Assembly (NCBI GenBank): GCA_958009055.1
Contig: OY253656.1
Location: 62,001 to 126,000, forward strand
DNA: 64,000 bases
Reading direction: 5' to 3'
Source: Choricystis sp. odSpoLacu1
Lineage: Eukaryota > Chlorophyta > Trebouxiophyceae
Notes under the pieces: model-generated
What the model was told of the DNA's origin: nothing
The model's input: only the letters and a program-made list of their open reading frames with translations
Database searches by the model: none
Position numbers and translations under genes: made by a program
Shown: one piece after another, positions 30,193-40,198 of the stretch
Layout: each line of letters begins with the position of its first letter
Numbering within the stretch: position 1 is the first letter of the stretch

Positions 30193-31446
30193 ATGTACGC
30201 GCCACCCATGGACGCGCCCCCAGCCCCGGATGCTGCGGCGGCCGCGCCCCCGACCACGTCTCTTCACCCGGGCGCCGAGTTTGCGGTCCACCGCCCCGAC
30301 TCCTCAATCTTCAAGCGCGGCGGCGTCAAGCGTGAAGCCGCCGCCGACACCGTGGGTCGTGCCGCCCCCGATGCCGACGATGCAGCGAGCCTGAAGGCGA
30401 GGCTGGCTGCCATGCACGCCGCCTGGGCCGCGCCGCGCGCCGCGCGCGGCGTCACCGTCGCGGCCTGGCGCCCGCGCGGCCGGGTCGCAGCGTCCCGCGC
30501 GCCTCGCTCCAAGCTGGCCCCTCGCATGGGGTTTCACGCTGGGGGCGTGCTGCACCTGCACCCCGAGGAGGCCGCGTTTTTGGCGGACAGGGGGGACGCT
30601 GTGGTGGTGGTGGGTGGCGATGCCGCCGCCGCCACCACCACCACCACCACCGCTCGCGCCCTCTCCATCCAGGAAGCCTGGACGCTGTCCGCCTCCACCT
30701 CCACCCCGTTGACCGCGCGCGTGCCGTACGCGGTGTTGATGCGGGGCGGGTTTGTGGTGCGGAGGGCGCCGCCGCAGTGGTACCTGCCCTCTGGCGCCGA
30801 CCTGGCGGCCTCGTGGACCGGGCCCGGGTGGGTGGACGGCGCGCCCCGTGGTGTCGCCGTGGCGGCGGTGGTGGCGCCTGCGCCGACCTCTGCCGCCGCT
30901 GTCACTGTGCCGCCTCGGCCGCCCCCGATAGCGTCAGAGGTTCGAGCCGCCAAGCGCGCGCGCGTCGCGGTGGCGGTCGCCTGGCAGGCCGCCCACCCGG
31001 CCCCCCCAGGGGCCGCGTCACGCGCGTGGTGGGCGGCCGCGGGGGAGGGGCACCCGTGGTGCTGTGTGCCGCCCCCACTCGACGAAAACTCGTGCATCGC
31101 CGTCGTCGCTGCGCGCGAGCGGCCGCCCCCTCCCGCCGCGCTGCCGCGCCTGCGCCCCTTTGGCGCCACCCAGGATGGCGGCCCCGACGATGCTGCCACC
31201 ACAGCCCCCGCCCACGCGCTGGCGGTGCACCGGTGTGCTGCTCGCTTTGCGCGGCGGAGGCCCGCGCCGCCCGCCAGTGTCGTCACGCCGTCGCCCCGCG
31301 TCGGCGCCCCGCCCACGCGCGCCGAGTGCTGGGGCGCGGATGGAGCGGCGGCCGGTGTGCCCGCGAGGTGGGCGGTGGTGAATGGGGGGGGGGCGTCCTT
31401 CTTTGGGTTTCACAGGGTGACGCTGGCGGACGCTGTGGAGCGATGA
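30193..31446 (+). CDS. TSEN54: tRNA-splicing endonuclease subunit SEN54
   Basis: Structural subunit of the nuclear or organelle-surface endonuclease that excises tRNA introns. Single exon, 417 residues. The diagnostic N-terminal block reads GVLHLHPEEAAFLADRGD, then ALSIQEAWTLSASTSTPLT and VPYAVLMRGGFVVRRAPPQW, matching the SEN54 fold (LHPEEALYL, LSVQEAY, YLKRLGYIVLR). The middle 180 residues are low-complexity Pro/Ala. The C-terminal end, WAVVNGGGASFFGFHRVTL, matches the family's terminal beta region. No nuclease catalytic triad is expected, since that belongs to SEN2 and SEN34. The start at 30193 is favoured; an in-frame ATG five codons on is an alternative. Confidence 0.85.
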   Translation: MYAPPMDAPPAPDAAAAAPPTTSLHPGAEFAVHRPDSSIFKRGGVKREAAADTVGRAAPDADDAASLKARLAAMHAAWAAPRAARGVTVAAWRPRGRVAASRAPRSKLAPRMGFHAGGVLHLHPEEAAFLADRGDAVVVVGGDAAAATTTTTTARALSIQEAWTLSASTSTPLTARVPYAVLMRGGFVVRRAPPQWYLPSGADLAASWTGPGWVDGAPRGVAVAAVVAPAPTSAAAVTVPPRPPPIASEVRAAKRARVAVAVAWQAAHPAPPGAASRAWWAAAGEGHPWCCVPPPLDENSCIAVVAARERPPPPAALPRLRPFGATQDGGPDDAATTAPAHALAVHRCAARFARRRPAPPASVVTPSPRVGAPPTRAECWGADGAAAGVPARWAVVNGGGASFFGFHRVTLADAVER

Positions 31447-31554
31447 AGGGAACATGACAAAACACTGGTTTCTTTTTTCTGTTTGCAAAAACGCACTGAC
31501 CGACTGAACTGCTCTAAACACACACACACAGCAAACCCTCTCCTCTCTCACCCA

Positions 31555-34500
31555 TCACAACCCAAACGTGCGCCTCCGCGCGGCGGGTCCATCCGTCGCC
31601 CTCCGCACCCCGGGCGTCACGATCGCGCTCCTCCCCCGTGCCCGCTCCGCCGCCGCTGCGTCGGTCGCCCCTCCCGCCCTGGCCGCCGCCTCTGCCGTCA
31701 CGGCAGCCTCCGCCGCCGCCGCTGCGTCGGTCGCCCCTCCCGCCCTGGCCGCCGCCTCTGCCGTCACGGCAGCCTCCGCCGCCGCCGCCCGCGCGGACGC
31801 CCGGGCCGCCGCCTCCAGCCGGGAGGCAGCATCCGTTTTGATGGAATAGAAAGCGGGCGCCGCTTCAGCCAGCCACCGCGGCTCCACCGCGGTCACGCAC
31901 TGCATGTACTCCTTGGCGGTGGACACGAGCTCGTGATAGACGACATAGTCGGGGGTGTGGCCCAGGCCGTACAGGGCGGAGGAGGGGTGCAGGTGGGCGG
32001 GCGCGCCGGTGCGGCAATCCACATACTCCCCCACACTCTTCAACCGGGCGGCATGGAAGAAGAAGGCCCGCCCAATGGCGCGCCTCACCACGTCCCAGTC
32101 GCCGCCCGCGGTGTGCAGGGGCAGGCCGTGCGCGGCACAGATGTCGGCGAGTTGGGAGCGCACCTCTGCCGCTTTGCGCAGCGTCTTGCCCTGCAGAAAG
32201 TGGGCCGCACACCACTCGCCCCGGGCGCCGTGGCTGCGCCACTGGTTGAAGACGTGGAGCAGGGTGAGGTGGTCGGATTCCGGCACAAAAAACTTTTCGC
32301 GCGCGGCGTCGGACTCGTCTGCGCGGTCCGGGGGGCGGAAGAAGACGGGGGGGACACTCAGCATGGCCACGATGGTCAGGGCGTCGCCACCACAGCCCGC
32401 GTCACAGCCGGCGAGCAAGAGACCCGCCAGGGGAGGGTCGAGGGGAAAGTCGGCCATGGCGCGGCCCGCGCGCGTCAACGCGCCCGAGTCGTCCAACGCG
32501 CCCACCACCCACAAACAGTACAACGCCGCCGCTATGTTCGCAGCTGGCGGCGGGTCCATGAAGTCAAACGACAGCAGGTCGTCCACGCCCAGCGACTTGA
32601 GCAGCAGGGCGACGTTGGCCAGGTTGGTGCGCTGAATCTCTGGCACCGACGCCGGCAGCATCTCGTGTTTGTACGCGCCCTCTGTGTACAGCCTCCACGC
32701 GACGCCCGGCCCCGTGCGCCCCGCCCGCCCCGCCCTCTGGCCCGCCGCCGCCTGGGAGCAGGGAAAGACTTGCAGGGCGTCCATGCCGAGTCGGGGGTTG
32801 TAGACTTTGAGCTTGGCGTAGCCCGCATCGACGACGTACCGCACACCATCGAGCGTCAGCGACGTTTCAGCGATGTTGGTGGCGACGACGACCTTCCTCT
32901 CACCATTGGGGGCGGGCGCAAAGATCTTGGCCTGCAGGTCGGCGGGCAGTTGGGAGTAGATGGGGAGGATGAGGAGGGGGGGGGCTTTGTCGCCCAGGGA
33001 CGCGCAGCGCGACGCGAGCGCGGTGCACGCGGCGTCGATCTCATCCTGCCCCGTCACAAACACCAGGATGTCTCCCGGTGGTTGGGCCAGGTGGATGGCG
33101 AGCGCTTGTTTCACCGCCGCCTCCACATAGTCTTCTTGAGGGACGCGGGCGTAGAGCGTGTCGACGGGGAACGTGCGCCCTGGGATCGTGAACACGGGCA
33201 CCCCCCCAAAAAAGGACGCAAACCTGGATGAATCCAGGGTGGCGGACGTGACGACCAGGCGGAAGTCGCGCCTGCGTGTCACCACCCGTTTCAGCACGCC
33301 GAACAACACGTCCGTGTTGAGGGAGCGTTCATGTGCTTCGTCCATGATGATCGCGCTGTACGCGTCCAGGTCGGCATCCCTCAGCGTCTCCCTCAACAAC
33401 ACGCCATCCGTCATGAACTTGACGACGGTTGACGGGGACGTGACATCCTCAAACCGGATGGCGTAGCCGACTTCGCGGCCAAGGGGGACGCCCATCTCGT
33501 CCGCGACGCGCGCCGCGACGCTCATGGCGGCCACCCGCCGCGGCTGGGTGCAGCCGATGGCGACGGACCCGCCGCGCGTGTAGCCGTCCTCCGCCAGGTA
33601 CTGCGCCATCTGCGTGGTTTTGCCGGAGCCGGTCTCACCCACGACGACGACGACTGCATGTTCGCGAATGATGTGCAGCAGATCGTCCCTCACCCTCGCC
33701 ACCGGCAGCGCCGCCCTCTGTTCCGCCAGCGTCTTGGACTTGGCAAAGTCGGACTGCGCGACCGCGGGGGCGAGCGCGTCTTTGTAGGTGCCGGTGGCGG
33801 TGGAGGCAGCCTCCGCGTCTGCCTCTGCCGCGGCCGCCTTGCCCTCCGCCGCTTCGCCCTCCGTCAGCCCCGTCACCGCCCCCATCTTGGAGCCCGCCAC
33901 CTCCCAGAAGCGGGCGCGCGATTTGGCGGCGTCGCGGGCGTCGCGGGCGGCGCGCACGAGGGCCGACCCGCGGCGCGCAATCGTCGCCATATCACTCGTC
34001 GGGTCCACCACCGGCAGCACGGGGGCGGCCAGCTTGGCGGCGACGGATTGGCCCGCCAGGAAGGGGGGGCGAGCGTCGTGCACGAGGAGGACGAGGCGTT
34101 CGCCGTCGTCGTCGTCGGTGGGCACGCCGCCGCGCGCGCCGACGCCGGCGGCCGCCATCCGGTCCGCCTCCCACGCGTCCGCGTCTCGCCGGGCTGCGGA
34201 GGCGCGGTGGGAGGCGGCGAGGGACATGAGGGAGCCGTCGGACCGGGCGACGCGGGCGGTGCGGGCTGCCGTGGCGGCGCGGCGGGCAAAGACGGTGGAT
34301 TGATCAGGCATCCAGGTCGAGTCCGCCCCGCCCACGTCCACGGCGCCGCCTTCATCGTCGTCGTACCAGGCACGGTCCGCATCGGCGGCATCCGCATCGT
34401 AGGCGGCGTTGGCGGCGGGGGGGTTGAGGGTGGGGCGCGGGCGGTCGGTGGCGCGGCGGTCGGAGGGAGGGTTGTCTGTGGACCGGCGGTCGAGTGTCGG

Positions 34501-35463
34501 CCGGTCGGTGGCGCGCCTGTCGCGCCCACCATCAAACCGCGGGGGCGGCGGTGGCGGCCGGTCGGTCGCGCGGCGGTCGTCCCAGCGCGGCGGCGGCGCG
34601 GGCGCGCGGCGGTGGCCGTCGTCGCGGCGCCTCTCGTCCTGCCACCTGCCGCCCCGGCTGCTGCCGCCGCCATCGTCGCGGCGGCGGTCGTCAGGCCACC
34701 GTCCGCCGCCCCGGCTGCCACTCTCATCGCGGCGGCGTGGCGAGCGCGAGCGGGAGCGCGGCCGGCGCGGAGAGCGCGACCGGCCGCGCCGGTCGCCCCG
34801 CCCCTGGCCCCTCGACCGCCGCCGTCGCGTGGAACCGACATCCAGGCCGCCCTCCCGCCGTCCCCGCTCGCGCACCGCCAGGGCGGCCGCGGCGGCGGGG
34901 TCGACCCCTGGGCGAACAGACGGCGTTTCGACGCGCGGCCCGCGAAAGTGGCGGGTCGGGTGGCGGGTGGCCGGGTGGGCGGCGTCCCGGCCGGCGCCAC
35001 CATCGGTCGTGGAGGGGGGGTCGTCATCGTCTAGGGCGAGGTGGGGGCGGGCTGTGGGGGGGGGGGTTGGTGTGTGTGTGTGTGTGGGTGAGAGGGTCGG
35101 CGAAACACCACAACGAAAAACCCTCCTCTCTCTCATTCTCTCACCGTGGCCCGGGTACGATGACCCTGCTTCCGCCCGTTTCTGGCGGGCCAGCGCGTCC
35201 AGGCCTGTGTGGAGGTGTGGGGTGTGGGGTGTGGGGTTTTCGGGGTTGGCGACGTCGAAACGCATTGCTTCCCCCTCCTTCTCTCCCCCTCCCTCATCCT
35301 ACCAACACACACGCAAGAACTCACCCAGCATCGATGTCCTCGGCGCCGTCGCCCGGAACACCGGCTTCTCCCGCAGCTGCAGTCCCGCCGCGCCGCCGCC
35401 GTCGTCCCCCGGCAGCTGGTGCGGGCCTGGCAACGGTGGGCCGGGCGGCGGCGGGTCCGCCAT
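31555..35463 (-). CDS. DHX38: pre-mRNA splicing DEAH-box ATPase PRP16/DHX38
   Basis: Drives the spliceosome remodelling step between the two catalytic reactions. Exons are 35463-35325, 35204-35145 and 35051-31555 (1231 residues). The junctions give REKPVFRATAPRTSMLG-LDALARQKR, the family's conserved N-terminal block, and later RVETPSVRPGVDP. An RS/RD-rich region follows. Motifs: GETGSGKTTQ, TQPRRVAA, DEAH in IIMDEAHERSLNTDVL, SAT, and QRAGRAGRTGPG. Further C-terminal blocks are EIQRTNLANVALLLKSLG (winged helix/ratchet) and HPSSALYGLGHTPDYVVYHE (OB fold). The IRFEDVTSPSTVVKFMTDG wording is PRP16-like. The last 70 residues are an Ala/Glu tail encoded by a 66-bp tandem duplication. Divergent from the small membrane protein gene, 166 bp apart. 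Confidence 0.95.
31655..31786. repeat. 66-bp tandem duplication (2 copies)
   Basis: Two consecutive, apparently identical 66-bp copies start at 31655 and 31721 (GCTGCGTCGGTCGCCCCTCC...). In the DHX38 frame they encode a repeated 22-residue Ala-rich unit containing EAAVTAEAAARAGGATDA. The sequence identity implies recent origin. Confidence 0.85.
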
Positions 35464-35629
35464 CGCGGTATGGGGCACGGAGGCGAGAGTGTGATGCACA
35501 CACGCGTCCGCACGCACGAGAGCCCGGCCGGCGAGACACACAAATGGAAAAGAAAGAGTGGAGCGCAACACAAATTGCTGCCGGAGAGCCGTTTCGGTAG
35601 CACCCACCCACCCACACACACTGTGTCCA

Positions 35630-36091
35630 ATGGCTGACGACGCTCGCCTGGCGGCCCTGTCCAAGGAGCTGGACGCCGCCCTGGCCCGCATCAACGCGAT
35701 GCAGGGCGGCGGCGCTGCCGCGCCCAAACCGCGCCTCACCGAGCGCGCCTCCCGCCACGTCGCCCGCCACGGCGGCCGCCTGGCCCAGGCGGGGTTGGCG
35801 GGGTGCGTGTTCGCGGTGGCGGTGGGGCGGTTGAGCCTGCAGCAGCAGCACCGCGCGGCCGAGGCGGCGTGGAGCGAGGAGCGCGCGGCGCTGGCCTCCG
35901 CGCGCGACGCCGCGGTCGCGGATGCGGACGCGCTGCGTGCCTCCCTGTGGGCTGAGGCGGAGGGTGGGTGGGGCCCCGTGCCGCGGGGTCGGTTGCTGGC
36001 GTTGTTGAAGGGCAGGGAGGAGGAGGGTGGCGGTGGTGGTGGTGGTGGTGGCGCAGCACGACCGACGCCGGCGCGGCCGGCGATGATTTGA
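35630..36091 (+). CDS. small membrane/coiled-coil protein of unknown function
   Basis: Not recognised. 153 residues, one exon. Layout: a short N-terminal helix (DARLAALSKELDAALARIN), a basic stretch (PRLTERASRHVARHGGR), one hydrophobic segment (LAQAGLAGCVFAVAVGRLSL), then an Ala/Glu-rich predicted coiled coil (AAEAAWSEERAALASARDAA) and a Gly-rich tail. A single membrane anchor with a helical arm is inferred. Transcribed divergently from DHX38 over 166 bp; the nucleotide-sugar transporter follows on the same strand 203 bp later. Confidence 0.55.
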   Translation: MADDARLAALSKELDAALARINAMQGGGAAAPKPRLTERASRHVARHGGRLAQAGLAGCVFAVAVGRLSLQQQHRAAEAAWSEERAALASARDAAVADADALRASLWAEAEGGWGPVPRGRLLALLKGREEEGGGGGGGGGAARPTPARPAMI

Positions 36092-36294
36092 GTTCTTATT
36101 TTTTTTTTTTTGATCCGTGTTAGGCAAGGTGCTTGCTGCCATGTGCCGCGCGCTGCTGAGATCACGCACTGTGGTGGCCGCGGTCGTTTTTTCCAGGCCT
36201 TTGACTCAAATCGACTTGGGCGCGCTTCGTTTTTCAAAACACACTCTCATTTACCCTTTTCTTTCTCCCCGCCGCCCCCTCCCCCTCCTCCCCA

Positions 36295-37685
36295 ATGTCC
36301 ACCTACAAATCGCCCGGGAAGACCACCAGGTCCCCCGGCCGCACCAAGTCGTCGGGCACGCTCGCCTCCCTGACCGGCGGCGCGCCCGGCGGCGCCGCGC
36401 GCGGCACCGCGGGCAAGCTCGCCGCCTGCCTCGCCTACGGCGCGGTGTCGGTGTCCATCACCATGTTCAACAAGGCCGTATTCTCGGTGTACCACTTTCA
36501 GTATCCCGCCTTTGTGACGACGCTGCAGGTGTGGAGGGGAGGGGCCGATTTTGTTGCAGTGGGGACGCGATGCGTTTTTTTGGGTGGCGCGCGCTGCTCG
36601 TGTGCGCCCTCCCTGCCCTCGTCCCGCAATCCCGCCAGGGCACACAGGCCATCAGCCCAGCTGCCGGCGCTGGGCTGATGGAAAAAGAAGGGTGGAGCAG
36701 GGCGCGGCGCGGTCGATCGGCGAAGCACAAAAAACTAACGCGATTCCCTCCCACCCACACCACACAGGTCGCCCTCTCCATCGTCTTGATGCTGGCCCTC
36801 TCCTTCTTCCGCGTCCTGGACATCGGGCCCCGCCCCACCGTCGCCTCCGCCAAGGCGGTGGCCCCCCTGGCGGGCCTGTGGATGCTGTACGTGCAGTCGG
36901 GCGTCATTGCGCTGCGCCACCTCACCGTCCCCATGTACTCCGTCCTCCGCCGCTCCACCACCCTGCTGGTGGTGATCGGTGAATACCTGGCATTTGGCAA
37001 GGTGCCGACTCCACCCGCGGCGGCGTCGATTGGGGCCATGGCGGCGGGTGCTGCACTCGCGGGGTCTGCCGATCTCTCCTTCTCCGCGGTCGGCTACGCG
37101 TGGGTCGGCGTGTGTGTCGTGTCGACGGCGGCCTACTTGATCCTGATTCGGTTGCTGGGGGACAAGACGGGTATGAGATGAGAGAGAGAGGTGTGTTTTG
37201 GGGGCCAGAGACACACAACACAAAACGCGCCGACCTCCCTCTCCCCCCCTCCTCCCTCAGGCCTCAGCCAGCACGCCCTCCTCTTCCACAACAACCTGCT
37301 CTCCCTCCCCCTCATGGCCGCCTGGTTCCTGTTCGCCACGGATGAACCCGCGGGCGTGGCCACCGCCCCCCAACTGACCGACCCGCGCTTTTGCGCGTTC
37401 CTCCTCGTGTCTGCGTCCCAAGCCTTCCTCCTCAACTTGTGCATCTTCTGGTGCACCACCACCAACTCTCCTTTGGCCACCACCGTCACCGGCCAGATGA
37501 AGGACATCCTTACGACGGGGCTGGGGTTGTTCCTGTTTGGCGACGTGTTGTTCAACTCTCGCAACCTGGCGGGCGTCGCGATCGGCCTCGGCGGCGGCAT
37601 CGCCTACTCCCTGCTGGCGCTCCAGGGCAAGGGCAAGAAGGATGACGTCAAAGGGTCGCCCGCGGGCAAGCGTGGGCGGCCGTGA
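36295..37685 (+). CDS. nucleotide-sugar transporter (SLC35/UDP-sugar or GDP-mannose type)
   Basis: Golgi/ER antiporter of the drug/metabolite superfamily, 353 residues. Exons are 36295-36528, 36768-37170 and 37261-37685. About ten hydrophobic segments. Signature blocks: AVSVSITMFNKAVFSVYHF (first helix), VPMYSVLRRSTTLLVVIGE, HNNLLSLPLMAAWFL, and TTTNSPLATTVTGQMKDILT followed by LFGDVLFNSRNLAGVAIGLGGGIAYS. These match the SLC35D/plant UDP-sugar transporter group. The exact substrate cannot be told from sequence; the usual GDP-mannose GALNK motif is not seen, so a UDP-sugar is favoured. The cytosolic Lys/Arg-rich C-terminus (GKGKKDDVKG) might be a retrieval signal. Confidence 0.85.
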
Positions 37686-38418
37686 GAGAGTGGGAGAGAG
37701 AGAGTTGAAGAATCGGCGTTGGTCTTTGCTCGATTCTTTCACCTTTGTTGTGCGTGATTCAGTGTAGAAGAAGTGAGAGGCGTCATCATTTTTGGAAACC
37801 CAGGGAAACAGTTTTTGCTTGGGTTTACTTGTTTGTTGTCTCTTGAAAGAAAAAAGAGTTGCTTTTTTTTGGTGGTATAGGGCGTGCGATTTTGTCAAAC
37901 ATCCGCGTTCCCCCCCGTGCGCGTGGGCGTGTGTTGGGGGCGTTTGGTGGTAAAAAGAAAATGAAAAGATTTGCCCTCCGGAGGGGAGGGGAGCACACAC
38001 GGGAGGAAGGCGGGGGTGGACGTTGAATGAATGATGTTTTTTTGGGGGTGGGAAAGAAGGGTGGGTCCTGCTCTCTCTCTCTCCCGGCGTCACTCACACA
38101 CACACACACACACACTCTCACTCACACGGCTCCCACACTCTCGATCTCCACCGGAAGGGTGAGATAGGGGGGGGGGGCGGGACGTAGAAAACGCGCGCGC
38201 TAATGAAAATCAGCTACCCCGATAATAGAAAAAGCCAATAAGGAAAAGGGGGGAAGGCGCGCGCGGCGCGAGTGGGGAAATGGAAAAGGGGGGGGGGATT
38301 CATGGGGCAAACCGCCCCCCCCACACTCAAACCACAGCCCGCGCGGGGGGCGTTTGAAAGAAAAAACCAAACACAAAAGAAAAAGCGCACGCATCAGTTA
38401 GCGCCATCTCTCTCTCTC
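37686..38418. other. A/T-richer convergent 3' interval
   Basis: Between the stops of the transporter and the lipid-droplet-like gene. It includes T-runs, GT/CA microsatellites near 38095-38120 and G-runs. I see no supportable ORF or structured RNA. It is notably less GC-rich than neighbouring coding sequence. Confidence 0.5.
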
Positions 38419-40012
38419 TCACTTGCCCGCCGTGATGGGGCGCAGGTGGGACACGGCGGCCGCGTAGTAGGGGGACGCGGTGACGGCCGCCACCGCGGGC
38501 GCGACGCGGGGGCCGACCTTGGCGGCGGCCGCCTTGTACACGCTCGACCCCTGCACCGCGGCCAGGGCGCCCGCGCCCGCATCGTACGCCTTGGCGTAGG
38601 CGGGGGAGGAGGCGACGGTGGCGTGGGCGGCGGCCAGGGCGTCCTTGGCGGCCGCGACGCGCGGCGCGGCGGTCGCCAGCACGCGCTGCACCGGGGGCTG
38701 GGCCAGCAGGGCGGCCCACGCCTCGCCCACGCGGTCCAGAGCGGACGCCGCGTGCGCGTGCAGGTGGGCGGCGGCGGAGGAGCCCGCCTTCTTGGCGTCG
38801 TCGACGCGCGCGGTGACCGCGTCGGCGGCCGCGCGCGCGGCGCCGGTCACGCCGGCCGTCTTCAGATAGTCGACAGCTTCCTCGATCTTGCGCAGGTAGG
38901 CCTGACGGATGTGAGTGGTGTGGGAGAAAGGGTGAGGTGTGTGCGTGTGGTGGGAAGCGTGTGCGTGTGTGGGAAACCGCGGCGTTCGCTCGCCAAACGA
39001 CAAGCGCCCCCGAAGCACGCCGCCCGGCGTCGTGCGGAGCGGGAGAAAGAGGGGAAGCGCAATGGGCGCTGCGCCCTGCCGCGCGGCCTCCCAGCCCCCT
39101 CGTCTCCCTACCTCCCCTGCTCAGCCTCGTCCTCACCTCGCGCGCCGCCTTGTAGTGGGCCAGGTTGGTCTCGTGGAACGCCTTCTGCTTGGCCACCTGG
39201 GTGAAGGGCGAAAGTGTGTGTGTGTGAGAGATGAGCAACGCGCCGCGCCCCGCCGCCCTCGCGCACCCTCTTCCCCGCCTCGTAAACCCGCCCAGGACGC
39301 ACGCACGCATCCTCTGCAGCGTGCGCCAGGACGGGAGGCGGGCACCGCGCCGCCCCGTCCCCACGCACGCCACCAGTCGACGCGAGCCGTTCGACGCGCG
39401 CGCGTCTGGGGGTGCCTGCGTCCGCCGCGGGACGCCCGCCTTGGACGTCCTCGGAGGGCGCGGCATCCCCGCTAGGGCGGCGTGCATACCCCCCCAGCCG
39501 CCTGGCCGGGGCGACCGAGGGCGCCAGGGCGGTGGAGGGCGCGGGACACCCGCGCGCCCCCAGACCTGCGATGCGGTGGCTTCCCCACGGCCAGCGGGCG
39601 AGCCCCCAAACCCGCCCCCCTCCCCCGCCACACACGCACCTGGTCGCCCAGTTCCTTGGTGGAGGACGCGTACAGCTTGGTGGCGATGTCGACGGCGGCG
39701 GACACCTGTGGGAGGGAGAGAGGGGGGATGGATCGAGGCGCGCCCCAGCCTGCCCTTGGTTTTCATCGCCCCGCGCCCTCCTCTCCCAACACCCTCTCTT
39801 ACCTTCTTGTCCACCGTCACCAGGGCGCCGCCCGCGGTGTCAGCGGCAAAGGCCAGCAGGGGGGAGGCGCGCTCCTCGACGGCGGCCACGAGGGGCGCGG
39901 CCGCGGACGGCAGGCGCGACGCGGCGCCGGAGAGCAGGGAGCCGGCGGCGGCGACCGACTTGGTCCCCACGGACTCAACAAAAGCCAGGTGGTTCAGTTT
40001 GACGGCGGACAT
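38419..40012 (-). CDS. REF/SRPP (lipid-droplet-associated)-like helical protein
   Basis: Four exons (40012-39803, 39705-39640, 39196-39137, 38901-38419) join cleanly in phase 0 to 272 residues. The N-terminal block LAFVESVGTKSVAAAGSLL leads to PLVAAVEERASPLLAFAADT and VTVDKKV. These resemble the plant rubber elongation factor / small rubber particle / LDAP block (...VEGTV..VYEKF..LLKFVDRKVD). The C-terminal half is amphipathic Ala-rich helix ending SPYYAAAVSHLRPITAGK, again like LDAP ends (...PLF..VA..VPTA..YWSEKY). Family members coat lipid droplets. A perilipin-type coat protein is the main alternative. No signal peptide or membrane span. It has four exons, more than most genes here; the divergent MRS2 start is 186 bp away. 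Confidence 0.45.
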
Positions 40013-40198
40013 GGTGTGGTTTTGAGGTGTGTGGGGGTGAAAGAGGGGTAGGAGAAAAACGAAGAGCGAGAGTAAAGTGCGACGCCGGCCAGCCACAGTC
40101 TTTCGCTCGCCTAGAAAGAGGCGCCAAAATTCGCACGTGCGCGCTCGCCCCGCCCTGCCACGCACCTCCTCCAACACCCTCCCCACCACACGTAGAGC

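Noticed and set aside
37825..38121. Minus-strand ORF in the 37.7-38.4 kb interval
   Set aside because: Composed of translated CA and A/T-rich simple repeats without homology.
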